DNA of 64,000 bases from Anaspis maculata. Its lineage: Eukaryota; Arthropoda; Insecta; Coleoptera; Scraptiidae. The first letter of the stretch is position 1. Each line of letters begins with the position of its first letter. The stretch is from positions 81,339,635-81,403,634 of the forward strand of contig OX421963.1 in the NCBI GenBank assembly GCA_949128115.1, written 5' to 3'. A program made the translations under genes and the position numbers. The notes under the pieces were generated by a model. It made no database searches. It worked only from the letters and a program-made list of their open reading frames with translations, and was not told the origin of the DNA. Of this stretch, positions 22,201 through 34,200 are shown in pieces.

Positions 22201-25200
22201 GCCCCACGGAACGCCATAGGCGTCCGTCCCAACGGGCTCTAGCTGTCAAGAGCGTATTTACTTTGGATTTAGGTGTACTAATTAACTTGCGGGGTGGATA
22301 TGATTTGCTCGATGAGTTTCACAACACGTCTTTTATGCCGCTAGATTGAATGAAAATTTCATGTATGTTGAGTTGCGAACATCAAGCAACAGCAACGGAC
22401 CCCTCAAATTTCCTTTTTGCTCCGCTCATGGTAAATTTTGACACATAGCTGAATTTTAGCCCCTCCCATCGGCCCTTCACAACGGATGATCGCGTAACCC
22501 TTGTACAGCCAAAGTTGTCGATAATCTAGCAACCCTAGGTTGCCTGACTATAAACATCGAAAATGCCGATCGAAAAAATAATGTGATAAATCGTCATTTC
22601 AAACAAACGTCAACAACAACGTCAATCGGCAATCTGTAAATTCAATGAAAATGTAAACAAAACCGCACAGCAACAAGTGAAATCGAGGTCTATTTCCTTG
22701 CACAGAAACGTTCACAAATCTACAAAGTAGACTTCTATGGGAATCGAAGAATACGGCCTCTACCTGTACCGAATCCACTCGCGGAACTGCTCAACTTAGT
22801 AAATCCGTAACAACATGATCTTTCCCACGGCGATTTATCACAGAAAAGTCATGGTAGGCTCCAGCGGGTCAATTATCCGTCAGGGTCGCGTGTGGAACCA
22901 CTATTAGGCGGAGTGGTCGGTGATGACGACATGCTTGCTGTCTTCCATATATTGCCGGAACTTTTCAATGACCCAGAACAGACCCAAACACTCATTCTCC
23001 ATCGCGCTCATCTTTCTCTTCGCTCCCCCTTAAGGACCTACTAATGTGGCTGACTACATGCATGACACCATGAATTGACTGCGTAAGTAGGGCACCAAGA
23101 CCGTAATCGCTTGCGTCCGCTTGGACCTGGAATGTCGCGAAGACTAAGAAAAAAAAAACAACCGAAGGGTTCTAACTGTACTCCTAGGACCCGATCAATA
23201 AGCCTCTCTCACGTCGCTGGCGCATTATGGAGGCCGAAAGGCATCCTGGTGAACCGGAAGAGTCCCCTCGATTGCACCACAAAAGCAGTTGCGTCCTTCG
23301 AACCCTCGTCCATCGGAACCTGTCAGTAGGCAGTTGACGTCTATTGAGGAAAGGTACTTCTGCCGAGTTGGTCTAGAATGTTGAAGATGTAGGCGAGGAG
23401 GTAGGTGTCGGTGGCAGTTCACCCAAAACCGATATTGGTCTTCTTCTTCACCATTGCAATCGGCGATAAGAAACTGACGGTTCCACCACTCCCATTTCCA
23501 ACATCCGGTCCAGTCCAGTGTTGACATGGCGTTGCAGCGCTGGCGGAAGTTGGTGATACGGCCATTTGACTGGTCCGGTATCCGGCTTGAGTTTAATGCG
23601 AGGCTTGACCAACGTTCGAGTTAATCATGAGAGAAGTTACGCTAGCTGGCGAGCGTTCGTCACTCTATGACACGGGAATTTTATCGAGAGTTGGGCTGGT
23701 GGGTGAAGTGATTATCGATATCGACAACTGTCGAGTGTCCGTGGTTTTGCCTCAGGTGGAAGAAAGCGAAATAGTTCGAGTTCACCAGTCAGGGAGTGCG
23801 GGTGAGGTCTTGATTTACCGTCCAACAGTTCTGATCTGTGGCTTTCCAAAAATGTACGAGATATGCCTCTGTAACCACATCTTTTTTGAAGTCAAAGACT
23901 CCCTCGATATTAAGCAGCATGGATTTTTTTTCGAAATTTCGCTTGAACTCACGCATTTCTTTAGTCATGTAGTGGACTCTGGTGGTGAATGCGATGTAAT
24001 TTACACCGACATTACAAAGGCCATGACGTATAATGTCTATAGACGACAGTAGATTCCGAGTTTCATGAAAATCGTTCAACTTATAAGAGGTTTCAATATG
24101 ACAACCAAGGAGTAGAGCTGTGAAATCAAGCTAAAACATTGAAATATCTACACAAACCAAATAAATATTTCAAGTATCATGCAAATCGATCAACTAAGTA
24201 ATAGATATCAGTATGGCGTAGAGCCATGAGATTCAGCTAGAAAAAAAAACGTCTATGGGATACAAGAGTAGATTCCAAGTTTCATGAAAATCGTTCAACT
24301 AATGAGATATTTCAAAGTGGCGGCCAAGATGAGGAAGTTGATGACTGAAATTAAGGGGTTTCTGATGTGACTAAGAAAGTTGTTGACGGGAATCGGTTTT
24401 TTTTTCTTCGTCAAGGAGAAACTCCCCCATAGAGAAAAAGTACGGGCAATGCTATAAAAATTTGAAAATTTCCAAAAAAAATCCAAAATTTTTGATTTTG
24501 AGTTTTGAAAAATTGAAAACTAGATAGCAACGACCATAAAATATTTGATCGATCTTTCCTCGAGGAAGTCGCATGCCAAATTTGAACTTTCTATTTTCAA
24601 AAAAAAGTACCAAAAATGATTTCCCGTAGACATGAAAAAGTGAATTAGTAGAAATCATTTTTGGTACCTTTGTTTTGAGAATAGAAAGTTCAAATTTGGC
24701 ATGCGACTTCCTCGAGGAAAGATGTATGGTCGTTGCTATCTAGTTATCAAATTTCCAAAAATCAAAATCAAAAATTTTGATTTTTATTGGTAAATTTTGA
24801 AAATTTGATAGCATTGCCCGTACATTTTCTCTTTTGAGAAGTTTCTACTTGACGAAAAACATAAAATAAAACTGATTCCCGTCAACAACTCAAGCTTAAC
24901 GTTTGTCGTTCCTCCTGTAAAAGTTGTCATTTTGGAGTAACATACGGGCAGAGAGATTACATGCACAGATAAATAGATAGAGAGAGGAATTAGGACGTCT
25001 CTTGTGTTTATTTTACGTTCACTGATTGACTACGAGAAAGTGCGCTGTTGAGCCCCACGCCCATGAGGGCATTCACACCTGTTTCCTGACCTACTGTTTT
25101 CAAGATAGTTATGATCGAGGTTATGATATTCGCTGGAGACTCCAACTCGGGTAGAAGCCACAAACTCGGAGACTCCGACTTGGGAACAAGCCACAAACCC

Positions 25201-28200
25201 GTAAGATTGGCGGAGGAGCCGTTTTAGCGTTTGCCGGATTCATATCGAAGCTTCTTTAACTCCAGCTGTCACACTTCAATTATTGTCAAGCAGTTTAGTT
25301 GACTGATCGCTCTCAAATCTAATTAGCACCAAGCCGAAATATTCTATTAGCGAAAAATAACCTCGATATGCTAAACCGGTCGAAAGATACGCAAAATTCA
25401 GCCATATCGAGGAAAAATCAAAATAATATTTCAGTTCATCAATAAAAAGAACTCTGGTATAGCTTGCATAGAATTTTCGTCCATCACTCACAGTGCAGTC
25501 CAATTTTCATCTCTAAATGCTCACGTCGCTATTTATTGCTAACCTACAGGATGTCAGCTTACATATAAGCTCAATTTTTCAAAAAAAGTTACGTAATATT
25601 AAAATATTCAATTTTATTTTTCTTAGTGGAAAGAAAGACTAAACCTCAAGCTTTCTGTTGAGGGGCTATGATGTTCGTACGTGCTCTATTTTCAAAGAAA
25701 ACGCCGTTTCAACTGAGCGAGTCACAAGAATTTGAAAATTCATGATCGGCAATTCACTTTGAATAAAAAGGGTAAGTAGCCCTTGCCTTAGGTTTTCGAT
25801 TGATTGATTGCTGATTTCTGTACCTGTATTCACGTATTCCAAACGCAATAATCACGTTAGCAAAACTTATATACACCTTGTTGAATTCAGTGCCTTCAAG
25901 AGAGAATATCTGACATAGTGTATTACGTTCAGATATTAGCGGCACATCAAAAAGTAAGTCGAAAGAAGAGGTATTCTTCTTATTTGGAACATTTTCTTCT
26001 GTCGATCATGATTTCTAAAAATCTTGTGACTCGCCCAATTAAAATTGCACATTCTTGGAAACTAGAGCACATACAAACATCGCCTACCTGTTCCTGTTCA
26101 AGAGAAGATTTTGTTGTCTTGATATTTTGAGAAAAAATCAGGCTGGTATGTTTCAGCTGTGTCACTCAGTACTCTCAGAGCGTCAGTCAGTTCACAAAAA
26201 GTCATTGCATTTTTATACGCACTTTTTTGTTCAAATGCCGTATTAGAGGGAACCATTCCTGTTTCAAAAAATGTGACAACTTTCTTATGATGTGTTCTTA
26301 TGAATTTATACAGTCTTTGTGGCGGAAATAGAGCTTGATTTGGCCAGGTTAATATCCACTAGGTGCAGATCAAGTGTTAACAATTATTATTGGCAATAGC
26401 GCAGCTTTCTGACGAGGATTCCATAACAAGGCTAGAAAACCATTGCGCTCCAGCAAAAATTGCTATTAGACTGGTCATGGTGGCAACGAGTGTCTAAACT
26501 TGGCCGTCAAAAAAGTGCGCACCATCTACCACAGTAGAAAGCTTCCGTGGTGTGTCCAGAAACAAGGCTCAACGTCGTTCAACGTTAAGTGTATTTCCGA
26601 ACATGGCCTTGCGGTAGCGCTACGAAAAGCGATTGTGACGTTATTCTCTGAACAATTCAGCGCGACATCTACTGCACCGAGGAGAAGTTTGAACCAACAG
26701 GGATAGAAGGAGCGCTTCCTGACGAAGGTGCATGAAGTACGCAAAATCTTGGTTGCGACTGAGCAATTGAGCATCAAGAGATAACAATCGGACTGTACAT
26801 CCAGTAAGGTGCATTAAAATCAATTTCACGGCTTTCTGCATTAGAGCAAGCTATGGAAAAATTGTGTTGAGTTGGTATAGTAGATTCACTTGTACCGTGA
26901 TTCTAGTTGGCTGAGATTTTGTTTCTAAGTTTTCAAATCTGATATTTGAAAACTCCCTAGAACTTGGCAGTTGGTTGCATTGACGTTTGAAAGTTTAAGC
27001 TTGACGACAAGATCAACAACTTTACCGTTTGTCCAATCGAGTGTCAAATAGACCGAAAATCACGAGTTTCACGAAAATTGTGGTGAAATTATGCCCATTA
27101 CTGTGAAAACTGTGTTTGCGCTTCAGCATGTGTCTTGAAAAATAACGTCCAGTGCATATTTCAAGTCCTCGAGAGTGCCATCAAGAACTCGCTTCTGGGA
27201 GAAAAAATGGGCGGAATAGGTGCTGGGAATGTACCCCATAACGTTCAGCTTTGCGGAAAAGACGTGAATCAATTTTCAAAAACCACATAATATGGAAGCA
27301 TTGTGAACTATTTCTGGTTTTTAAAAGGAGTACCCACACTCAGGAAGGCTGGAAACGATGGGAAGCTGAACCCTCCTAATTTTTGTGGGGATGGGATTCA
27401 TCGGCGTTGATACTTGATATCACTGCTCAGGACATCGTACTGGAACAAGAAATTTGCGGAACTTGTGAAAGGTGAACTACATCCACTCCATATTTGCAAT
27501 TTGCAAAGTTGATTTCGGTAAATTTTTCATTTTTGACAGCAACAGTCAACACACCATCACACCAACATAGCCTATCTTTCGAAGCCAGACGCTCAGGCGC
27601 ACACTAGGCAGTTGGACGTGAAGTCTACAATGCCAAACTGTGAAATTTGCCCAGCCTACTAGAATCATGGTACAAGTGAACCTACTATACCTACCCCATG
27701 ATGTCCTCCCCATGATGACAAGGGGATGTCAGCCAGTTGTTTACACGTGCAATTTTCAATGTGACACCTTGTTACCGTGTCGAGTTACGCGAAAGTGAAC
27801 ATTTTTGAGCACACGCCAGAAATCGTGACTTCAGTGCTTTGCAGTGTGGACGACAAGGGACATTGTCTTTACTGGTTGGTGGGTCTCCGCCAAGGTTGTT
27901 AGGTTTTTGGCGGCTACTAATAAATGATGCCGAAAATCGGCAGGATGCTACTCGGATGAAAAGGCCCACCGCCCAAAAGGCTATATCTTCTGATGCACAT
28001 CACTGGAGTAGTGAGTACTAGGTACCTACTCTAGTTCCACCTATTATACCTACTGCAACAGCAAGCAAGGTATGAAGACACATGCTGGCAGACAACACAG
28101 TGTACCTACCTACTCACGCTTAAATTTTCCCGTCTTTGTACAGTTCAACTTCATAAATTATTGTCCTACTATTCATATTGTCCCTCTAAAAAATAAGTTT

Positions 28201-31200
28201 CCTCTTGGGTAGTGAGCTTTTCCTTTTTACATTCCGTTTCTTCACGGCATCACAGACTTTCGGCATAACTTTCTCAGTGGCCGGCAAAAACCTAATAGCC
28301 TTGGCGAAGACCCACCAACCAGTAAAGACAATGCCCCTTATCGTCCACACTGCAAATCACGAAAATTTTTACTTTCGCGTACATGATTCTTCAAGACGGT
28401 GACAATGTCACATTGAAAATTGCACATGAAGACAGCTAGCTGCCGACAAGTCGTCAACGTGCCATTCGTACCAAAGCAACCCATTTTTCCATAGCTTGCT
28501 CTAATGCAGAAAGCCGTGAAAGTGATTATAGTTATAAAGCTTATCACCCACCTTCCAATACTGTCGCTGGTGACGCTGCTGCACTCGCTGCCCTCGTCGC
28601 TGGGGAACTTGGCCGTCCTGTGGTGCTGCTCGACGCTGTTCTGCGACGTGGTCGTGTGCAACGTTGCCGGCAGCGTCGCCGAACCGCTGTGGTGGTGGTG
28701 GTGTCCGTGGCCTTTCTGGTCGCCCTGGTCGCTTCCGGTCCCGCCATTCGCAGCGCTGCCTTCGCTTCCCGTTGCTCCCGGCCCTATGTACCACGCTACG
28801 GATTATAATCATGGTGTTACAGTGCTGGTGCGTGTATAGCCATGCTCCAACTTTGATATAAGTGCGTATGTTAAATATGCCACACATAAACATAAAGATA
28901 CAGAAAATTAAATAACTACAGTTTTCCTTATTTTGTGAGTAAGTATAATTAAATACTTAAATAGTATAGTGTAAGTGAAAAAAAAAAAACAGTTACACCC
29001 CAAAACCAAGTGCGTAGGTATATGTCAAAAAAGAAAAAAGAACTGAGTTAGTGTGTCCAAAAGTCACGTTAAGAAAACCACATGCAGATTTCAGTTTTTG
29101 GAAAAAATCTTACTTATATACAAATTACGGAAAGAAAACGGAACCAAAACACCACCTACACACATAAACAGTTTGCATTACTACTTCACAGTGTATATTT
29201 TGCTTTTGCACATGATCATGAAGTTTTATGTACACAGCTTGATTTTTTTAATGGATAGATAGTAGAATAAATTCTACATGCATAAAATTAGACAAGGCTT
29301 GGGTTTATTCGACTGTAAAATTCTGAGGTCAAGTTCTCACACGCCTTGTCTAATTTTAGAAGCTTCATATAGATGAATCTCTCTAAACATCGACACAATT
29401 TACCTTCTTCAACTATTTCGTATTGTTTTTTTCAGATAGTTATTTCCATTTGGCATTAAGAAATTACAGTACAATTATATTTGAGAATCAGTTCTTTTGA
29501 ATACAACAAAAGAAGAAAAAATCAAGCCAGGTATACCAATGACAGAATTAAGTGTTGTTGGTGAACCTGAGTCAGTTTCTCTTGTGTGTGGATACGTACT
29601 TGAAAGTTGGCTGATGTTGTCCGCGCTGCCAAACTTGTTCTTGATGAGGTGGGCGAATTCTCGGGGTTTCGACATGACGGAGCCGCTAAAACCGGTGATG
29701 CCGTCTCGGATGTTCCCACCGACGTTTCTGTAATTTAAAAATGGAATTACAATCGAAATAAACCAAGAAAAGTGCATAAAACAGCGATCAAGAAAAATAA
29801 AATGCAACACAATTAGAAACGTGTCGATAGAATTTCTGACAAAATAAGGGGTAGATACTTGAAGCAGCACCTATGGACTATGTGCGAGGCCAGTAGCGTT
29901 GCGCAAAGTGGATGTGCGTATTAAAAAAGATTTGAAAGTATTTTATGTGTTGACATTCAATCAAAATTTCGAAGGGTTAGTCGAAGGTGAATTTAAATTT
30001 TATTGCGATCATCTCCCGAAAGATAGGTCGAAGCGCTCACATAACACAATAAGCACGCTGGTGTGATGCGAACACTCTGAGCATTCCACTCTACCATGTT
30101 TTAGGTGTTTATTTGAATTATTCGAGGGGTTATTCAAGTCGGAATTGACATGCGATCGTTTCCAGAAAGATAGGAGGTCATGCAGGCTCCACAGGCAGGA
30201 GAACATCACCCATCAAATAATTTACTGAAGTTGAACTAGACGAGGTGTTTTCAAAAGCACTCGCGGAAGGTAGCACAGAAACTTGTCATAGAAATCAAAA
30301 TGCAAAATGGGATGAAATCAATAGCTGCATTCCTTTTACACGAAATCTCAGATAATCTCACCTCAACTAGAGAGAGAAAAAGCGAGAATTGTATGAGAGG
30401 GAGAGAGACACAACTAGCAATTGAAGTGAGAATTCTCAGTTCAGATGATAAAAGGAACGCAGCTAATATCGCATCCCTTCGTATCACTTTAGATTTGACA
30501 AGATGGTTCCAAAAGTACTCGTAGAAGACGGCATAGGATAACTCCAGTGTAAATCCAACTTTGGTCGAGACACAAGCAAACTGCTGAACGCATTTTCGAT
30601 GAAGGCGACGTGGGAAGTGACGGAGCGAATAACAGATCAGATAAAAATTTCAAAATAGCTAAAAAAGAAGAAGAAAGCTCAAGATCAGGTCCATGTAGAA
30701 AAAAGAAACGAGAGGAAAAAACTATTGGACAGATACAGATACAAAAAAAAAGAACGTACTTTAGTCCTTGGCCCATATCCCGCAGAACCTCTCTGGGCGG
30801 CCTGTGGCTTTGGACCAGTCCGTGGGTTTCCAGTTCGTGCACACGTTTCTGATAAACGTCCAGTTTCTTTTGGAGCTGCGAAATGACCTGGGCGCTCTTT
30901 TGGTTCTTCTTTTCGAACACAGCTTTGATCCTCTGCACTTGCTGTTTGTCCGCATTAGCTGCCAGTTTGAGGTACTCGTTGACGTTATCTGCACAAACAA
31001 ACAGAACGGCATAAATTTGTTTACTCTTCTGCACAGACTCATTCAGCAGACAGACTATCAACGTATTTTGAGACTTAATAAAGTGGTTTAAGGAAATGCA
31101 ATTTACAGAACATTCTGGATCATTATTTTCTTGCATGATAGGCAGAATGTTGGAAATCCTTTTTTAATTTAAAATTTCAGCACTTTTTGTGGCCTGCCTA

Positions 31201-34200
31201 GTAGCCAGATTTCAACACTACCAAAGAGTGATGGAAAGTGGAGAACGTTGAAAGTTTCCTACTACATAGAGACGTGCGATTGGGATCGAAATATTTCGCA
31301 TGGCAAAATGTTTTCTGTACGGACCCGACATTTGCTAGTATTCCAGTCAAGTCTAAGATTCAAATGCTCCATGTACCATGTTCTTATAGAACTGGAAAAG
31401 AGCAAAAGCGCCATTGTGAAAGTTAAATGTGGATAGATGGTTTCTGAGGAGCGTGGCGGACTTCAGGCTACCTTGCGACTGTGCGAAATATTTCGATCGT
31501 AACTGCACCTACAAGCTACAGGACGTGTAGCCTGATACACGTTTCCAATTGAAAGAGATGGACGATCTGGATCGGCCCTTGGTGTTATGCATGTGATGGT
31601 AAGCCCCCTACCCCCTCCCTCTGACATTTTATGTGTTTGGTCTGTGATCGTCTAACCCTTCGTTCTGCCCGCTTTTTTCATGAGGGTAACGACCCGAGGG
31701 TGAAGAAGGTGGAGATCAATGGAAGACGCTCATTGCACAGAAAGTGAATTCACTGAAAGCAAAATAAGTGCAAAATCATTCTTTTATGGTTATTTCGACA
31801 AAACAAAACACCTAACATGTGACTGACCGTTTTGTCCATTTTGTCAGTCACATGTTAGGTGTTGTGTGAAAAGAACCATGAAAGAATAATTTTGCACTTA
31901 TTTTGCTTTCAGTAAATTTCACTTTCTGTGCAATGAGCGTGTTTCATTGAACTCCACCTTCTTTTCCCTCATGAACAAAAGCGGGCACAACGAAGGGTTG
32001 AGACGATCACAGGCCAAACACATGAAATGTCAGGGGTGGGGGCGTATCGTCAGGAGCAAAATACTGCATAGAGCAAAATTTTTGTCATTAGAAAAAAGCG
32101 ACAAGGTCTTGTTCCGTTGCAGTTATGGCCTAATAGAATAAAAGGCTTGGTTTCTGACTTCATGGTGAATGTACTACGTAAGGGCTCCTCCATCTCTGTC
32201 ACATTTTTTGGAGTTACAAAAATATTGATGTATGTAATACCGTGCTCCTGACAATACCATCACAGAGTGGTGCCGTGACCAGGATTGTTCAAATGAGGGG
32301 GGCGCTGTGGGGAGAAGCCAGGAGTGCACAGTGGGCAAAATTTCAAGGTCGCGGCCAAAATTCAAAATTTTCAACAATGCAATTTAGCCCTAATACTTAT
32401 TTACCAGGTAGAAAACATGACAGTCCTTCTTGGAACGTCCACAACAATAGCCTCATGTACCGTTTCACTCCTATTGTTGAGTGCCGAAGAAGGCCCATTC
32501 GATGTGTCGCTTTCAAGCAAGTAACATCACAAAATATTCGTCAAGTTCAACTTGCGATATTTTTGGTAATAAGCAAGCCAAGTCTTTAATTTTTTTTTTT
32601 ATAATAAAGACTGAAGTTTTTAGTGTAAGAAAATCCATATATTGCTGGATCTGTTCTAAATAACATCAAGGTAAGATATATTATTCATAGTAGGTGCAAA
32701 TGTAAGTTGAGCGATTTCAAGTTTAACTTCACGTAGACTTTCAAAATAGTAGGGTGCGCCAGAGTGCCGGTATTTCTTGGTGGGACGATTACTTGAGGTC
32801 TCCACTGCCTGCATGCAAAAAATCAGCTGCCATTATTTGCCTGAACTCAAGTGATTGCAAATTCTTTAGTGTAGATACATGGAGCGCAAGCGCTGCATTT
32901 TGGCTCGGTTGCGGTGCGCCCTGCGGTAGTGAAGCCTAGATGGTCCAATCAACGTATATTATCTTTTCCATAGTCAATACAATTATGTAATATTAATTTT
33001 GAAAGTAAAACTGGATATCGTAGGTACCTACATAAAATACAACACTGATATACTTAATGAAAAAATTAATAATTTAAAAATATGTTTTTATGCAGGAACC
33101 TTACTTTATTAAGTAGTTATGGCAGAAGAAAGTTTAGGGAGGCGGCAAGTGTTTGAAGCCTGGCTCCAAGCAACAGGAGATCCTTATGAGAAAAACGAAC
33201 AAGTCTACAATCAAGTTGTTCAGCTTCTTGGTACCAAGGAGAACTTCACAGAAGAATCAGTAGTGGCTGATTTAAAGCAACAACTTTATCGCTTCTGCAA
33301 TGAAATTAACCGCAGATGGACTAAGAGTAATAGAACTAAGGCACTGTTCCTTACGAAATATTCACAATGGCTGGAAAAAGAAGTTACTTTCACCATCCCT
33401 ACGCCTACGCTGGCGCTGCCGGAACACAGCCGCGCCGCACAGCAACACAGCCGCGGCCGTCCGGCAAAAGACTATGAGTCTAGTAGCTCTAGAACTAAGC
33501 GAAGAAAGACGTCGGAACTGTTGAAGAAAATTTCAACACCCGAACTTTCACATGCAAAAAAATGAAATTAAGAAGTGCGGGAAAACATACGGCTGCAAAG
33601 CTTGTTGAAGAAGCAACGGAAACCACCCCTACACGAGCTTCAAAAATAAGAGAAGCCTGGAAAAGGAAAGGCACCAGTCCAATACCGTTCTCGGCTGATA
33701 GAGCACTATCTTTGTTAGTGGAATGTAAAGATAGCAAAAAGTCTTACGAAACTCATAGAACGTTCGCAAAAGCAAATCGAGCAAACATATACCCACCTTA
33801 TTATAAAGTGCAGGCAGCAAAAAAAGCTTGCTATCCACCAGGAGATGCAATCATTTTCACAGAAAGACTTGCTGAAATGAAAATCCAGGCACTTCTTGAT
33901 CACACCATTTCGAGAATCATTCAACTTCAAGAAGAGGTCTTCAGCACTGTGGAACCGGATTATTTAAAAAAAATAGTATTTATAGTTGAATGGGGATTTG
34001 ATGGAAGTAGCGGACACAGTGAATACAAACAGAGATATTCAGTAGAAGAAACACCAAGACAACAACAAGAGGAAGGCGATGGATCTGAAGAACAAGGCCC
34101 TTCTACGACTCCTAGTGATTCCGACGTTTTTATAACGTCTTTGGTGCCAGTCCAGATGCTGGTCGAGGAGACTCCTTCGGGGAAAATTATTTTATGGCAG

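Larger units (their letters stand above)
18375..28551 (-). other. TMCC intron 5 with many mobile elements
   Basis: A 10.2-kb intron. It holds a small hairpin (19795-19910), a TA-flanked fold-back (20793-21923), a gypsy pol remnant (22880-23600), a fold-back (24378-24890), a diverged fold-back (25669-26092), a TIR element (26874-27691) and a fold-back (27718-28455). In 18508-19794, 19911-20792, 21924-22879, 23601-24377, 24891-25668 and 26093-26822 nothing else was recognised. Confidence 0.75.

Noticed and set aside
28501..28893. Overlapping Arg/Pro- and Thr-rich frames
   Set aside because: Shadow frames of TMCC exon 5, whose GC-rich low-complexity codons keep other registers open.
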